Assembly: GCA_040265175.1 (NCBI GenBank)
Contig: JBDQGY010000179.1
Location: forward strand, 1-9,249
Source: JAAZXR01 sp040265175
GTDB taxonomy: Bacteria; Myxococcota_A; Polyangia; Nannocystales; Nannocystaceae
Length of the DNA stretch: 9,249 nt
Reading direction: 5' to 3'
Shown here: positions 1 through 6,843 of the stretch, piece after piece
Layout: every line of letters begins with the position of its first letter
Position numbering within the stretch: position 1 is the stretch's first letter
Notes under the pieces: model-generated
What the model saw: only the letters and a program-made list of their open reading frames with translations
Database searches by the model: none
What the model was told of the DNA's origin: nothing
Translations under genes and position numbers: made by a program

Positions 1-234
1 CTTCGCGAGTCGCCTCTCAATCAGTCGGGCCCGGCCGCGCTCCGAGAGGGCCCGGCCGAGCGCCCGCCACTGTGAGTTGGAGAAGGGGCTGCGACGCAGG
101 GCGTCGAGGCGATGCTCATTGAGTACCCGGTCATCGTCGCCGTGTTCCAGGGTCCAGTCGTCCGCAGGGGGGACGGCACGAACGGTGAGCGGCACCATGA
201 GGAGGACCGCGCCAACAACGACGACGCGCCCCAC
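1..234 (-). CDS. Secreted alpha-helical protein, N-terminal part only (possible TPR-type)
   Basis: The minus strand is open from the left edge to beyond position 234. Read from GTG at 234 it begins MGRVVVVGAVLLMVPLTVRA, a classic Sec signal peptide: short basic start, a hydrophobic stretch of about 15 residues, and an A-V-P-P junction that looks like a signal peptidase I site. The mature part starts near residue 21 (PPADDW) and becomes an Arg/Ala/Leu-rich amphipathic helical sequence with an NSQWRALGRALSERGRARL segment. This style is common in secreted tetratricopeptide-type proteins of deltaproteobacteria, but no full repeat is visible, so function is unassigned. The gene is truncated by the window; 78 codons are seen. 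The start is uncertain. GTG 234 gives a compact signal peptide but only a GAGGA directly next to it. TTG at 291 has GAGGGG three bases upstream and would add 19 Arg-rich residues. The gene is divergent from the fmdB-like gene. Confidence 0.72.
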   Translation of the reverse strand, partial: MGRVVVVGAVLLMVPLTVRAVPPADDWTLEHGDDDRVLNEHRLDALRRSPFSNSQWRALGRALSERGRARLIERRLAK

Positions 235-401
235 TCCTCGAGCGAGCGCGCTCTTTCGGTATCGGCCGCCGATCCCGCGTATCAGACGCAAACGCCCCTC
301 ACATCGAGATCCTAGCAGCCGGCAGCCGCGAGGGGATGGCGTTTTTTGCGCAACTTGACCTTCGGTGCGGTAGCACGCATTTTGGCCCGACCGATCACGC
401 C
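235..401. other. Divergent intergenic region between secreted protein and fmdB-like gene
   Basis: This 167-bp gap separates two divergent genes and should carry both promoters. On the plus strand a TTGACC at 355-360 is a fair -35 match, but the best -10 at a 17-bp spacing (378-383, CATTTT) is poor. On the minus strand TAGGAT (314-309) could be a -10 for the secreted protein, without a recognisable -35. A run of six Ts lies at 342-347 with no good stem in front of it. None of these signals is strong enough to call separately. Confidence 0.4.
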
Positions 402-707
402 ATGCCCATGTACGAATACCAGTGCGACGGATGCAACGATGTCTTTGAGTTCATCCAGAAGTTCAGCGACCCACCGATGACCGAGTGCGAGGCCTGCGGC
501 GGCGGTCTGAAAAAAGTGCTTAGCGCGCCCTCGTTTCATCTCACGGGGGGCGGCTGGTACGCAGATGGATACGCCGACGCGAAGCCCAAAGACAAAAAAT
601 CACCGGGCGGAAGCGACAAGAAAAACTCAGGAGGCGGCGCTGAAAAGGTGAAGTCGACGAGCGACAAGGGATCCGGGTCGTCCAAAAAATCCAGCGGGAG
701 TGACTGA
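402..707 (+). CDS. FmdB-family zinc-ribbon protein
   Basis: This 101-residue protein has the typical FmdB/CxxC_CxxC_SSSS N-terminus. It opens MPMYEYQC, with paired cysteines C8-x2-C11 and C29-x2-C32 that would bind one zinc, then the family signature from about residue 41 (SAPSFHLTGGGWYADGY). After residue 55 it becomes a low-complexity tail of Lys, Ser, Gly and Asp, unstructured and very hydrophilic. Family members are small, probably regulatory or nucleic-acid-related proteins; the name comes from an FmdB linked to formamidase/amidase operons, and no precise function is established. The start at 402 was chosen because it gives the canonical MPxYEYxC beginning. The frame is open to an ATG at 336, but those extra residues do not look like protein, and that ATG abuts its GAGGGG. 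No clear Shine-Dalgarno precedes 402. The stop lies 59 bp before folD on the same strand, so co-transcription is possible. Confidence 0.85.
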   Translation: MPMYEYQCDGCNDVFEFIQKFSDPPMTECEACGGGLKKVLSAPSFHLTGGGWYADGYADAKPKDKKSPGGSDKKNSGGGAEKVKSTSDKGSGSSKKSSGSD

Positions 708-766
708 GCGCTGCGCCGCCGGAGAAGGTGCGGGCCTCGCCAGGGAATTGTGGTACTCCCTTGGGC

Positions 767-1630
767 GTGACGGACACCACGATCATCGACGGTAGAGCGA
801 TCGCTCGCGACGTGGAGGCTCGCCTCGGGGCCAAGACCAGCGCGCTTCTTGAGCGGGGTGGGCGGCCATGTCTCGCCGTGGTGTTGGTGGGTGAAGATCC
901 CGCCTCACAAGTGTATGTCCGCTACAAAACGAGGGCCGCAGAGCGGATCGGCGTGGAGGCACGCGACCACAAGCTTTCGGGAGACGTCTCCACGGAGCGT
1001 CTGTTGGCCGAGGTGCGCGCGTTGAATGAAGACCCGCTCGTCGACGGTATTTTGGTGCAGCTTCCACTGCCGCCCCAGGTCGATGAGAATCGGGTGTTGC
1101 TCGCCATCGCTCCCCACAAAGACGTGGATGGGTTTCACCCGGAAAACCTCGGCCGCCTGGTGATCGGCGAGCCGCGATTCGTGGCCTGCACACCGCGCGG
1201 ATGCATGGAGCTCATCGGCTCGGTGTGTCCCGACATCAGCGGCAAGCGGGCGCTCGTGGTGGGTCGCTCGACCATCGTCGGTACACCCATGTCGTTGCTG
1301 CTCACGCAGGCCAACGCGACGGTGACGGTGGCGCACTCGAGGACTCAGGACTTGGCGGCAGAGGTGGCGCGCGCGGAGATCGTGGTGGCGGCCGTGGGTC
1401 GGCCGAAGATGATTCGAGGCGAGTGGCTTCGGGAGGGAGCCGTGGTCATTGACGTCGGGATCAACCGCGGCGACGACGGGAAGCTCCTTGGCGATGTGGA
1501 CTTTGAGGCCGCCCTCGGGCGTGCGGGAGCGATCACGCCGGTGCCCGGCGGCGTCGGGCCTATGACCATCGCGTGCTTGATGTCCAACGTGGTCGAGGCG
1601 GCCCAACGGCGGCTCGACGCGCAGGTGTAA
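767..1630 (+). CDS. folD: Bifunctional methylenetetrahydrofolate dehydrogenase / methenyltetrahydrofolate cyclohydrolase
   Basis: FolD interconverts 5,10-methylene-THF and 10-formyl-THF in the cytoplasm, using NADP as cofactor and feeding purine and formyl-Met synthesis. Starting at GTG 767 the protein has 287 residues, close to the usual length of about 285-290. Counted from there, the key residues fall at the same numbers as in the E. coli enzyme: Tyr50 and Lys54 (in VYVRYK), Gln98 (in LVQLPLP) and Asp121 (in KDVDGFHP). The Rossmann-domain signature GRSTIVGTPMS lies near residue 165 and the C-terminal PVPGGVGPMT motif is intact. This numbering supports GTG 767. An upstream in-frame GTG at 728 has GGAG three bases before it and would add 13 residues not expected in the family; TTG 761 is another alternative. 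The Shine-Dalgarno at 767 is weak. The gene follows the fmdB-like gene and converges on parB with only nine bases between stop codons and no visible terminator. Confidence 0.97.
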   Translation: MTDTTIIDGRAIARDVEARLGAKTSALLERGGRPCLAVVLVGEDPASQVYVRYKTRAAERIGVEARDHKLSGDVSTERLLAEVRALNEDPLVDGILVQLPLPPQVDENRVLLAIAPHKDVDGFHPENLGRLVIGEPRFVACTPRGCMELIGSVCPDISGKRALVVGRSTIVGTPMSLLLTQANATVTVAHSRTQDLAAEVARAEIVVAAVGRPKMIRGEWLREGAVVIDVGINRGDDGKLLGDVDFEAALGRAGAITPVPGGVGPMTIACLMSNVVEAAQRRLDAQV

Positions 1631-1639
1631 CGGACCTGC

Positions 1640-2581
1640 TCAGCTGCCCGGGCCGTCGATGATCCGGGTGAGCAGACGGGTGAGTTCGTCGAGCTCGGCG
1701 TAGGGCAGTTCGATGACGCCCCGGTTTTTGGAGCGCTTCGACACCCGCAGCTTCGCGCGGATTCCGAGCGCGCGAGTGAGCCGCTCCTCAAGGTCTTTCA
1801 CGATGATTGCGCTGCGCTTGGCCTCGTCGCTGAGGGGCGGGGTGCTTGGGCGCAGCAGCCCACGCACCTTTGCCTCCGTGGCCCGGACGCTCAGTTTGTC
1901 TCCGACCACTGACTTGGCCACTGAGATCATCTGCGCGTCCTCTTGCAAGGAGAGCAACGCGCGGGCGTGACCCATGCCGAGCACCCCGTGCACCACCATG
2001 TCGCGCACGGGAGGGGGCAGGCGGAGCAGCCGCACGGCGTTGGCGACGGAGCTGCGGTCCTTACCGACGCGCGATGCGAGCTCTTCTTGGGTCCAATCGT
2101 TGAGATCCATCAACTGCTGGTAGGCCGTCGCCTCTTCGATGGCGTTGAGGTCCGCGCGCTGGAGATTCTCTACCAACGCGAGTTCGAGGCGGTGGTGACC
2201 GGGTGTGTCGCGCACCACGACGGGCACTTCGTGGAGGCCCGCCCGTTGCGCCGCGCGCCAGCGGCGTTCCCCCGCCAAGATGAGGTAGCGATCCACACCC
2301 TCTTTGTGGACGACGATCGGCTGGATGATGCCCACCGTCGCGATGCTCTGGGCCAGCCCTTTGATGGCGGCCTCGTCGAAGTGCCGTCGCGGCTGCTCTG
2401 GGTTGGGTTCAAGCTTCTCGATGGGCAGACGCTGCGTGGGTGCGCTCGGGGGAGCCACCTTGGCGCCTCGGGGGGAGGCGGTCGCGTCCGCGGGCTCACC
2501 GTCGCTCGACGTGGGCTTCGACGCCGCCTTGGGGATGAGGGCGTTGAGGCCGCGGCCAAGCGCTGGACGTTTCGTGGTCAA
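1640..2581 (-). CDS. parB: Chromosome partitioning protein ParB (Spo0J/Noc-type DNA-binding CTPase)
   Basis: ParB binds parS sites near the replication origin, spreads as a CTP-dependent clamp and stimulates ParA to move the origins apart. The 313-residue protein shows every expected part in order: an N-terminal ParA-contact peptide (RPALGRGLNALIP, residues 5-17); a variable Ala/Pro/Ser-rich linker (about 18-50); the CTP-binding N-terminal domain with EQPRRHFDE (62-70), GERRWRA (104-110) and ENLQRADLNAIEEA (138-151); a helix-turn-helix at about 164-187 (TQEELASRVGKDRSSVANAV); and a C-terminal dimerisation region ending at DGPGS. Translation starts at TTG 2581-2579, overlapping the parA TGA as TTGA, with AGGAG eight bases upstream inside parA. 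This implies translational coupling. The gene converges on folD. The rare start codon may keep ParB below ParA, which is inference. Confidence 0.97.
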   Translation of the reverse strand: MTTKRPALGRGLNALIPKAASKPTSSDGEPADATASPRGAKVAPPSAPTQRLPIEKLEPNPEQPRRHFDEAAIKGLAQSIATVGIIQPIVVHKEGVDRYLILAGERRWRAAQRAGLHEVPVVVRDTPGHHRLELALVENLQRADLNAIEEATAYQQLMDLNDWTQEELASRVGKDRSSVANAVRLLRLPPPVRDMVVHGVLGMGHARALLSLQEDAQMISVAKSVVGDKLSVRATEAKVRGLLRPSTPPLSDEAKRSAIIVKDLEERLTRALGIRAKLRVSKRSKNRGVIELPYAELDELTRLLTRIIDGPGS

Positions 2582-3378
2582 AGGGTGGACTCCTGTTCGA
2601 GCGATTCGAGCAACTCTCGCGCCAGCGCGAGATAGGCTTGGGCGCCCTTGCTGTCGATATCGTACAAGATCGCAGGCAACCCGTGGCTAGGACTCTCGCT
2701 CAGGCGGATATTCTGGGGGATTCGAGTGTTGAACACGAGCCCCTCAAAATGTGTCTCCACCTCGCGCACGACCTGCTGGGCGAGGTTGGTTCGCGGGTCG
2801 AACAGGCAAAACAAGATCCCGCGGATGTGGAGTTGGGGGTTGAGTCCTTCCCGCACGCGTTCGATGGTCTCACGCAGCGCGGACAGTCCCTCGAGAGAGA
2901 AGTACTTGGCCTGCATGGGAATCAGTACGCTGTCGGCGGCGACGAGCGCGTTGAGCGTCAACAGCCCAAGGGAAGGCGGACAGTCCAAGATCACGAAGTC
3001 GTAGGGCGTCGAAGCGCGCTCCAACGCGGCTCGAAGTAACGTCGCTCGATCTTCAAGCTGTACCAGCTCGACCTCCGCCCCGGCGAGATCTGCGGTCGCC
3101 GGTAACACGTGGAGGTTTTCAAGGGGCGTGGGCCGCACAAGGGTGTCCACGGAGGCGTGTCCCACGAGAAGATCGTAGCTCCCTGCCTCCACGTCGCCCC
3201 GGGGGAACCCAACGCTCGAACTTGCGTTGCATTGGGGATCAAGATCTACGAGCAGCACCCGACGCTCCGCGGCTGCGAGGCTCGCCGCCAGATTGACCGC
3301 GGTGGTTGTCTTGCCTTCGCCTCCTTTTTGATTGGAGACGGCCAATACGAGCGGGCTGTTGGCGTTGCGGTCGGGCAC
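2578..3378 (-). CDS. parA: Chromosome partitioning ATPase ParA (Soj-type)
   Basis: ParA is a nucleoid-binding, deviant-Walker ATPase that works with ParB-parS in chromosome segregation. The 266-residue length and lack of an N-terminal DNA-binding extension match chromosomal Soj-type proteins. Visible motifs are the deviant Walker A KGGEGKTTT (18-26, signature Lys18 and catalytic Lys23), switch I DLDPQCNAS (45-53), Walker B FVILDCPPS (128-136), LFDPRTNLAQQVV (192-204), and a C-terminal IPQNIRLSESPSHGLPAILY block (220-239). Position 21 of Walker A is Glu where most relatives have Val. The frame closes upstream at TAA 3393-3391, and the only start before the conserved core is GTG 3378. This GTG has no adjacent Shine-Dalgarno; GGAAGGTGG lies about 18 bases upstream. 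Immediately upstream is a nine-codon mini-ORF with a much stronger ribosome site. parA is first in a parA-parB operon. Confidence 0.97.
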   Translation of the reverse strand: MPDRNANSPLVLAVSNQKGGEGKTTTAVNLAASLAAAERRVLLVDLDPQCNASSSVGFPRGDVEAGSYDLLVGHASVDTLVRPTPLENLHVLPATADLAGAEVELVQLEDRATLLRAALERASTPYDFVILDCPPSLGLLTLNALVAADSVLIPMQAKYFSLEGLSALRETIERVREGLNPQLHIRGILFCLFDPRTNLAQQVVREVETHFEGLVFNTRIPQNIRLSESPSHGLPAILYDIDSKGAQAYLALARELLESLEQESTL

Positions 3379-3390
3379 GGGCGGAAAGGC

Positions 3391-3417
3391 TTACCACCTT
3401 CCGGCCGTGTGCCGCAT
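3391..3417 (-). CDS. Possible leader mini-ORF upstream of parA (8 residues)
   Basis: On the minus strand a strong GGAGGG (3425-3420) sits three bases before ATG 3417. That ATG opens an eight-residue reading frame, MRHTAGRW, ending at TAA 3393-3391. The stop is in the same frame as parA and only twelve bases before its GTG start. The peptide is not recognisable. It could be a leader peptide whose translation feeds ribosomes to the poorly equipped parA start, a chance ORF, or a sign that the true start was disrupted by the TAA. Its existence rests only on the ribosome site and the spacing. Confidence 0.35.
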   Translation of the reverse strand: MRHTAGRW

Positions 3418-3426
3418 GGGCCCTCC

Positions 3427-3480
3427 ACAAATTTGTCAGGTTTTTACCTACATGTAGTATTTGCGATTACACTGTAAGAG
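3427..3480. promoter_or_regulatory. AT-rich divergent regulatory region with three dyads between parA and the 59-codon gene
   Basis: This is a distinctly AT-rich island in GC-rich surroundings. It contains three short perfect palindromes: ACAAATTTGT (3427-3436), CTACATGTAG (3448-3457) and TTACA-C-TGTAA (3467-3477). Their centres are about 20-21 bp apart, roughly two helical turns. On the plus strand TTGTCA (3433-3438) and TAGTAT (3455-3460), spaced by 16 bp, form a plausible sigma-70-type promoter. On the minus strand the same island lies directly upstream of the parA leader, but no good -35/-10 pair was found. It probably carries the promoters for both directions. Confidence 0.5.
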
Positions 3481-3558
3481 CAAGTGGGATGGTTCCTTCG
3501 CATGCCCTTCAATTCACGTCCAATGACCTTCAAGCGTCCATCGCCAGAGAATCACAGC

Positions 3559-3585
3559 CGAACGATCGTTCGGATTCAGGGATGG
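3559..3585. repeat. 27-bp intergenic element, copy 1, with perfect 16-bp palindrome
   Basis: The palindrome CCGAACGATCGTTCGG (3558-3573) is perfect. The element continues through TTCAGGGA to 3585. A second copy lies at 6665-6691, matching at 23 of 27 positions by eye, including the non-palindromic right half, so the similarity is not just palindrome chance. Copy 1 sits between parA and the 59-codon gene. It may be a regulator's operator or a dispersed repeat. Confidence 0.6.
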
Positions 3586-3677
3586 ATCGAGGACGGTACA
3601 CGAAGGGCGCCGGCGAAGAGTCCAGATCTGCGCTTGCAGATCACTGCGGTTCTCTCGACCCCGAAAAGAGCATTTCA

Positions 3678-3857
3678 ATGAGCTACTACCGACACCAATT
3701 TTCGAGTTTTCAAGAGTTTCAGCGAGAGGGCCTGCGTGCCTCCGGCGGTCACACCTCCGAGCTAGGCAAGGACGAGTACGAGCTGCTCCGGGCGCTAGAG
3801 GACGACGAGGAGTTTGACCAACGTCCTCGGGCCGGCCGCCGCGACTGGTGGGACTAA
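3678..3857 (+). CDS. Small hypothetical acidic/aromatic protein (59 residues)
   Basis: The frame from ATG 3678 encodes 59 residues beginning MSYYRHQFSSFQEFQREGLR and ending in RRDWWD. It has an aromatic, Gln-rich N-terminal part, a central GKDEYELLRALEDDEEF stretch (30-46) that looks like an acidic amphipathic helix, and a basic then Trp-rich tail. There is no signal peptide, membrane segment or cysteine. I do not recognise a named family. It looks like a real protein because of its balanced composition and the AAAAGAG (about 3663-3669) at a proper distance before ATG. The same frame is open much further upstream, but that sequence reads like translated intergenic DNA and covers the palindromic repeat. 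It is divergent from parA and followed by a stem-loop at 3861-3892. Its role is unknown; a small regulatory or adaptor protein is one possibility. Confidence 0.6.
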   Translation: MSYYRHQFSSFQEFQREGLRASGGHTSELGKDEYELLRALEDDEEFDQRPRAGRRDWWD

Positions 3858-3860
3858 CCC

Positions 3861-3892
3861 CGCCACGCCCCTGCGAAAGGGGCCGCATGGCG
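3861..3892 (+). terminator. Possible terminator hairpin of the 59-codon gene (no T-tract)
   Basis: Just after the stop codon at 3857, CGCCA (3861-3865) pairs with TGGCG (3888-3892), and inside it GCCCCT (3867-3872) pairs with AGGGGC (3878-3883) around a five-base loop. No T-run follows, so it is not a canonical intrinsic terminator. It may stabilise the mRNA 3' end or aid termination by other means. Confidence 0.35.
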
Positions 3893-3909
3893 TGTGCGCC
3901 CGGGCGAGA

Positions 3910-3925
3910 TCAATCGTTAGATTGA
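3910..3925. repeat. Hairpin/dyad TCAATC-GTTA-GATTGA (first of a pair)
   Basis: A perfect six-pair stem with loop GTTA. It is enclosed by CGCCCG (3897-3902) and CGGGCG (3930-3935), which can also pair. The CGGGCG arm can alternatively extend the next hairpin, GATCCC (3941-3946) with GGGATC (3953-3958), by pairing with CGCCC around 3959-3963. The stem-loop resembles the one at 3986-4001. Confidence 0.55.
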
Positions 3926-3985
3926 CGAACGGGCGGGCCCGATCCCACAAAAGGGATCCGCCCCTCCGGAAGCACGGTGTCGGGC

Positions 3986-4001
3986 GCTATCGTTGGATAG
4001 C
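3986..4001. repeat. Hairpin/dyad GCTATC-GTTG-GATAGC (second of a pair)
   Basis: A perfect six-pair stem with loop GTTG, 76 bp after the similar hairpin at 3910. The inner ATC-GTTR-GAT is shared, while the outer pairs differ in a compensatory way (TCA/TGA against GCT/AGC). Both are preceded by CGGGCG. Confidence 0.55.
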
Positions 4002-4019
4002 AGGCCGCACGTGCGGGAG

Positions 4020-4103
4020 GCCTTGGGTGCGGGGGAGCGGGCGCAGCCGATGAGCATGGCGACGTCTCGGGTGCCAGTTGGCGGGCCACAAGGCGGTTTT
4101 TTT
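4020..4103 (+). ncRNA. Candidate structured RNA or attenuator ending in a seven-T tract
   Basis: GCCTTG (4020-4025) is complementary to CAAGGC (4089-4094), which is followed by GG and seven Ts (4097-4103). This could act as the closing stem of a terminator-like fold. Inside it, GGCGC-AG-CCGA (4040-4050) pairs with TCGG-GTGCC (4067-4075), a nine-pair stem with a two-base bulge. Downstream CGCCTTG (4141-4147) and CCGCCT (4126-4131) can compete for the same CAAGGCGG segment, as an antiterminator would. I do not recognise a known RNA family, and no promoter for it was identified. Confidence 0.3.
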
Positions 4104-4175
4104 GCCGAGTCGCAGGAGAGACCGAGCCGCCTCGTGACCTCGCCTTGGAGCCGCGGAGATCGGCCTAGGCACCTG

Positions 4176-4203
4176 TTGACAGCGGGGTTCCGGGTGTTAC
4201 GGT
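4176..4203 (+). promoter_or_regulatory. Putative lon promoter
   Basis: TTGACA (4176-4181) matches the -35 consensus exactly. After a 16-bp spacer, TACGGT (4198-4203) is an acceptable -10, preceded by TG one base upstream (TGT, an extended -10 feature). Transcription would start near 4210, giving a short leader of about 20 bases before ATG 4231. The preceding bases CCTG are also found before the dnaK -35. Confidence 0.6.
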
Positions 4204-4230
4204 GACAGCGGAAAGGGCGCTCCTCCACGC

Positions 4231-6615
<2,385 letters not shown>

Positions 6616-6633
6616 GGGCTGATCTCGCACAGC

Positions 6634-6657
6634 GGCGCGGCGCTCCGCCGCAGCGCC
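6634..6657 (+). terminator. GC-rich hairpin after lon, no T-tract
   Basis: GGCGC-GGCG (6634-6642) pairs with CGCC and GCGCC (6646-6649 and 6653-6657), with a CTC loop and a three-base bulge. It lies 18 bases after the lon stop. No T-run follows, so termination here is only suggested. Confidence 0.35.
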
Positions 6658-6664
6658 CAGACCC

Positions 6665-6691
6665 CGAGCGATCGTTCGGGTCCAGGGAGGC
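6665..6691. repeat. 27-bp intergenic element, copy 2, with imperfect 18-bp palindrome
   Basis: This copy is centred on GATC (6670-6673), with CCCGAGC on the left and GTTCGGG on the right; one position of the dyad is imperfect. It matches copy 1 (3559-3585) at 23 of 27 positions, including the CAGGGA that follows the palindrome. It sits between lon and the dnaK promoter, about 120 bp upstream of that promoter. Confidence 0.6.
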
Positions 6692-6701
6692 CGTATACGG
6701 C
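6690..6701. promoter_or_regulatory. 12-bp perfect palindrome GCCGTATACGGC
   Basis: A perfect dyad immediately after the 27-bp element, in the dnaK upstream region. It could be a repressor or activator site for dnaK. No known heat-shock operator (CIRCE or HAIR) matches it. Confidence 0.35.
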
Positions 6702-6812
6702 GTCTCAAGGACCATGCGCGAGCGTCGGGGCTTCAATGGCAGTTTGAGGCGCGGTTTTGGGGCGGCGCCGCGCATCGCGCGAGGTATGCGGAATCTCGCA
6801 CGGATGGCCCTG

Positions 6813-6840
6813 TTGACACTCGCCCCCCGACGCTTATGTT
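6813..6840 (+). promoter_or_regulatory. Putative dnaK promoter
   Basis: TTGACA (6813-6818), a 16-bp spacer, then TATGTT (6835-6840). This fits a housekeeping sigma-70-type promoter better than the E. coli sigma-32 heat-shock consensus, although the spacer contains a CCCCCC run. Transcription would start near 6847, giving a leader of about 60 bases. CCTG before the -35 and the spacer length are shared with the lon promoter. Confidence 0.6.
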
Positions 6841-6843
6841 GCC

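Larger units (their letters stand above)
3858..4175. other. Hairpin-rich non-coding region upstream of lon
   Basis: This long gap contains no convincing gene. In order it holds a stem-loop at 3861-3892, a nested pair of hairpins at 3897-3962, two look-alike tetraloop hairpins (3910-3925 and 3986-4001), a perfect 12-bp palindrome CCGCACGTGCGG (4005-4016), a bulged nine-pair stem (4040-4044 and 4047-4050 with 4067-4075), and seven Ts at 4097-4103. The lon promoter follows at 4176. The density of stable, non-overlapping structures suggests a transcribed RNA or a cluster of binding sites. Confidence 0.5.

Noticed and set aside
342..347. T-run after GGCG as an intrinsic terminator
   Set aside because: Only a very short imperfect stem precedes it, and no plus-strand gene ends upstream.
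795..806. GAGCGATCGCTC palindrome, similar to the cyanobacterial HIP1 octamer
   Set aside because: It lies inside folD coding sequence (codons for R-A-I-A) and is a single copy; chance palindrome.
4005..4016. CCGCACGTGCGG as a parS site
   Set aside because: It shares the CACGTG core, but the flanks match the TGTTTCACGTGAAACA consensus at only about half of all positions. It is kept only as a palindrome.
3814..4053. Open frame of 79 codons on the plus strand overlapping the 59-codon gene end and the hairpin region
   Set aside because: The translation is Arg/Gly-rich without any domain style, it overlaps a better gene and covers hairpins. This is typical of chance frames in GC-rich DNA.
3917..4228. 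Open frame of 103 codons on the minus strand before lon
   Set aside because: It would cover the lon promoter and the structured region, and its composition (Arg, Pro, Cys, Ser) looks like reverse-strand noise.
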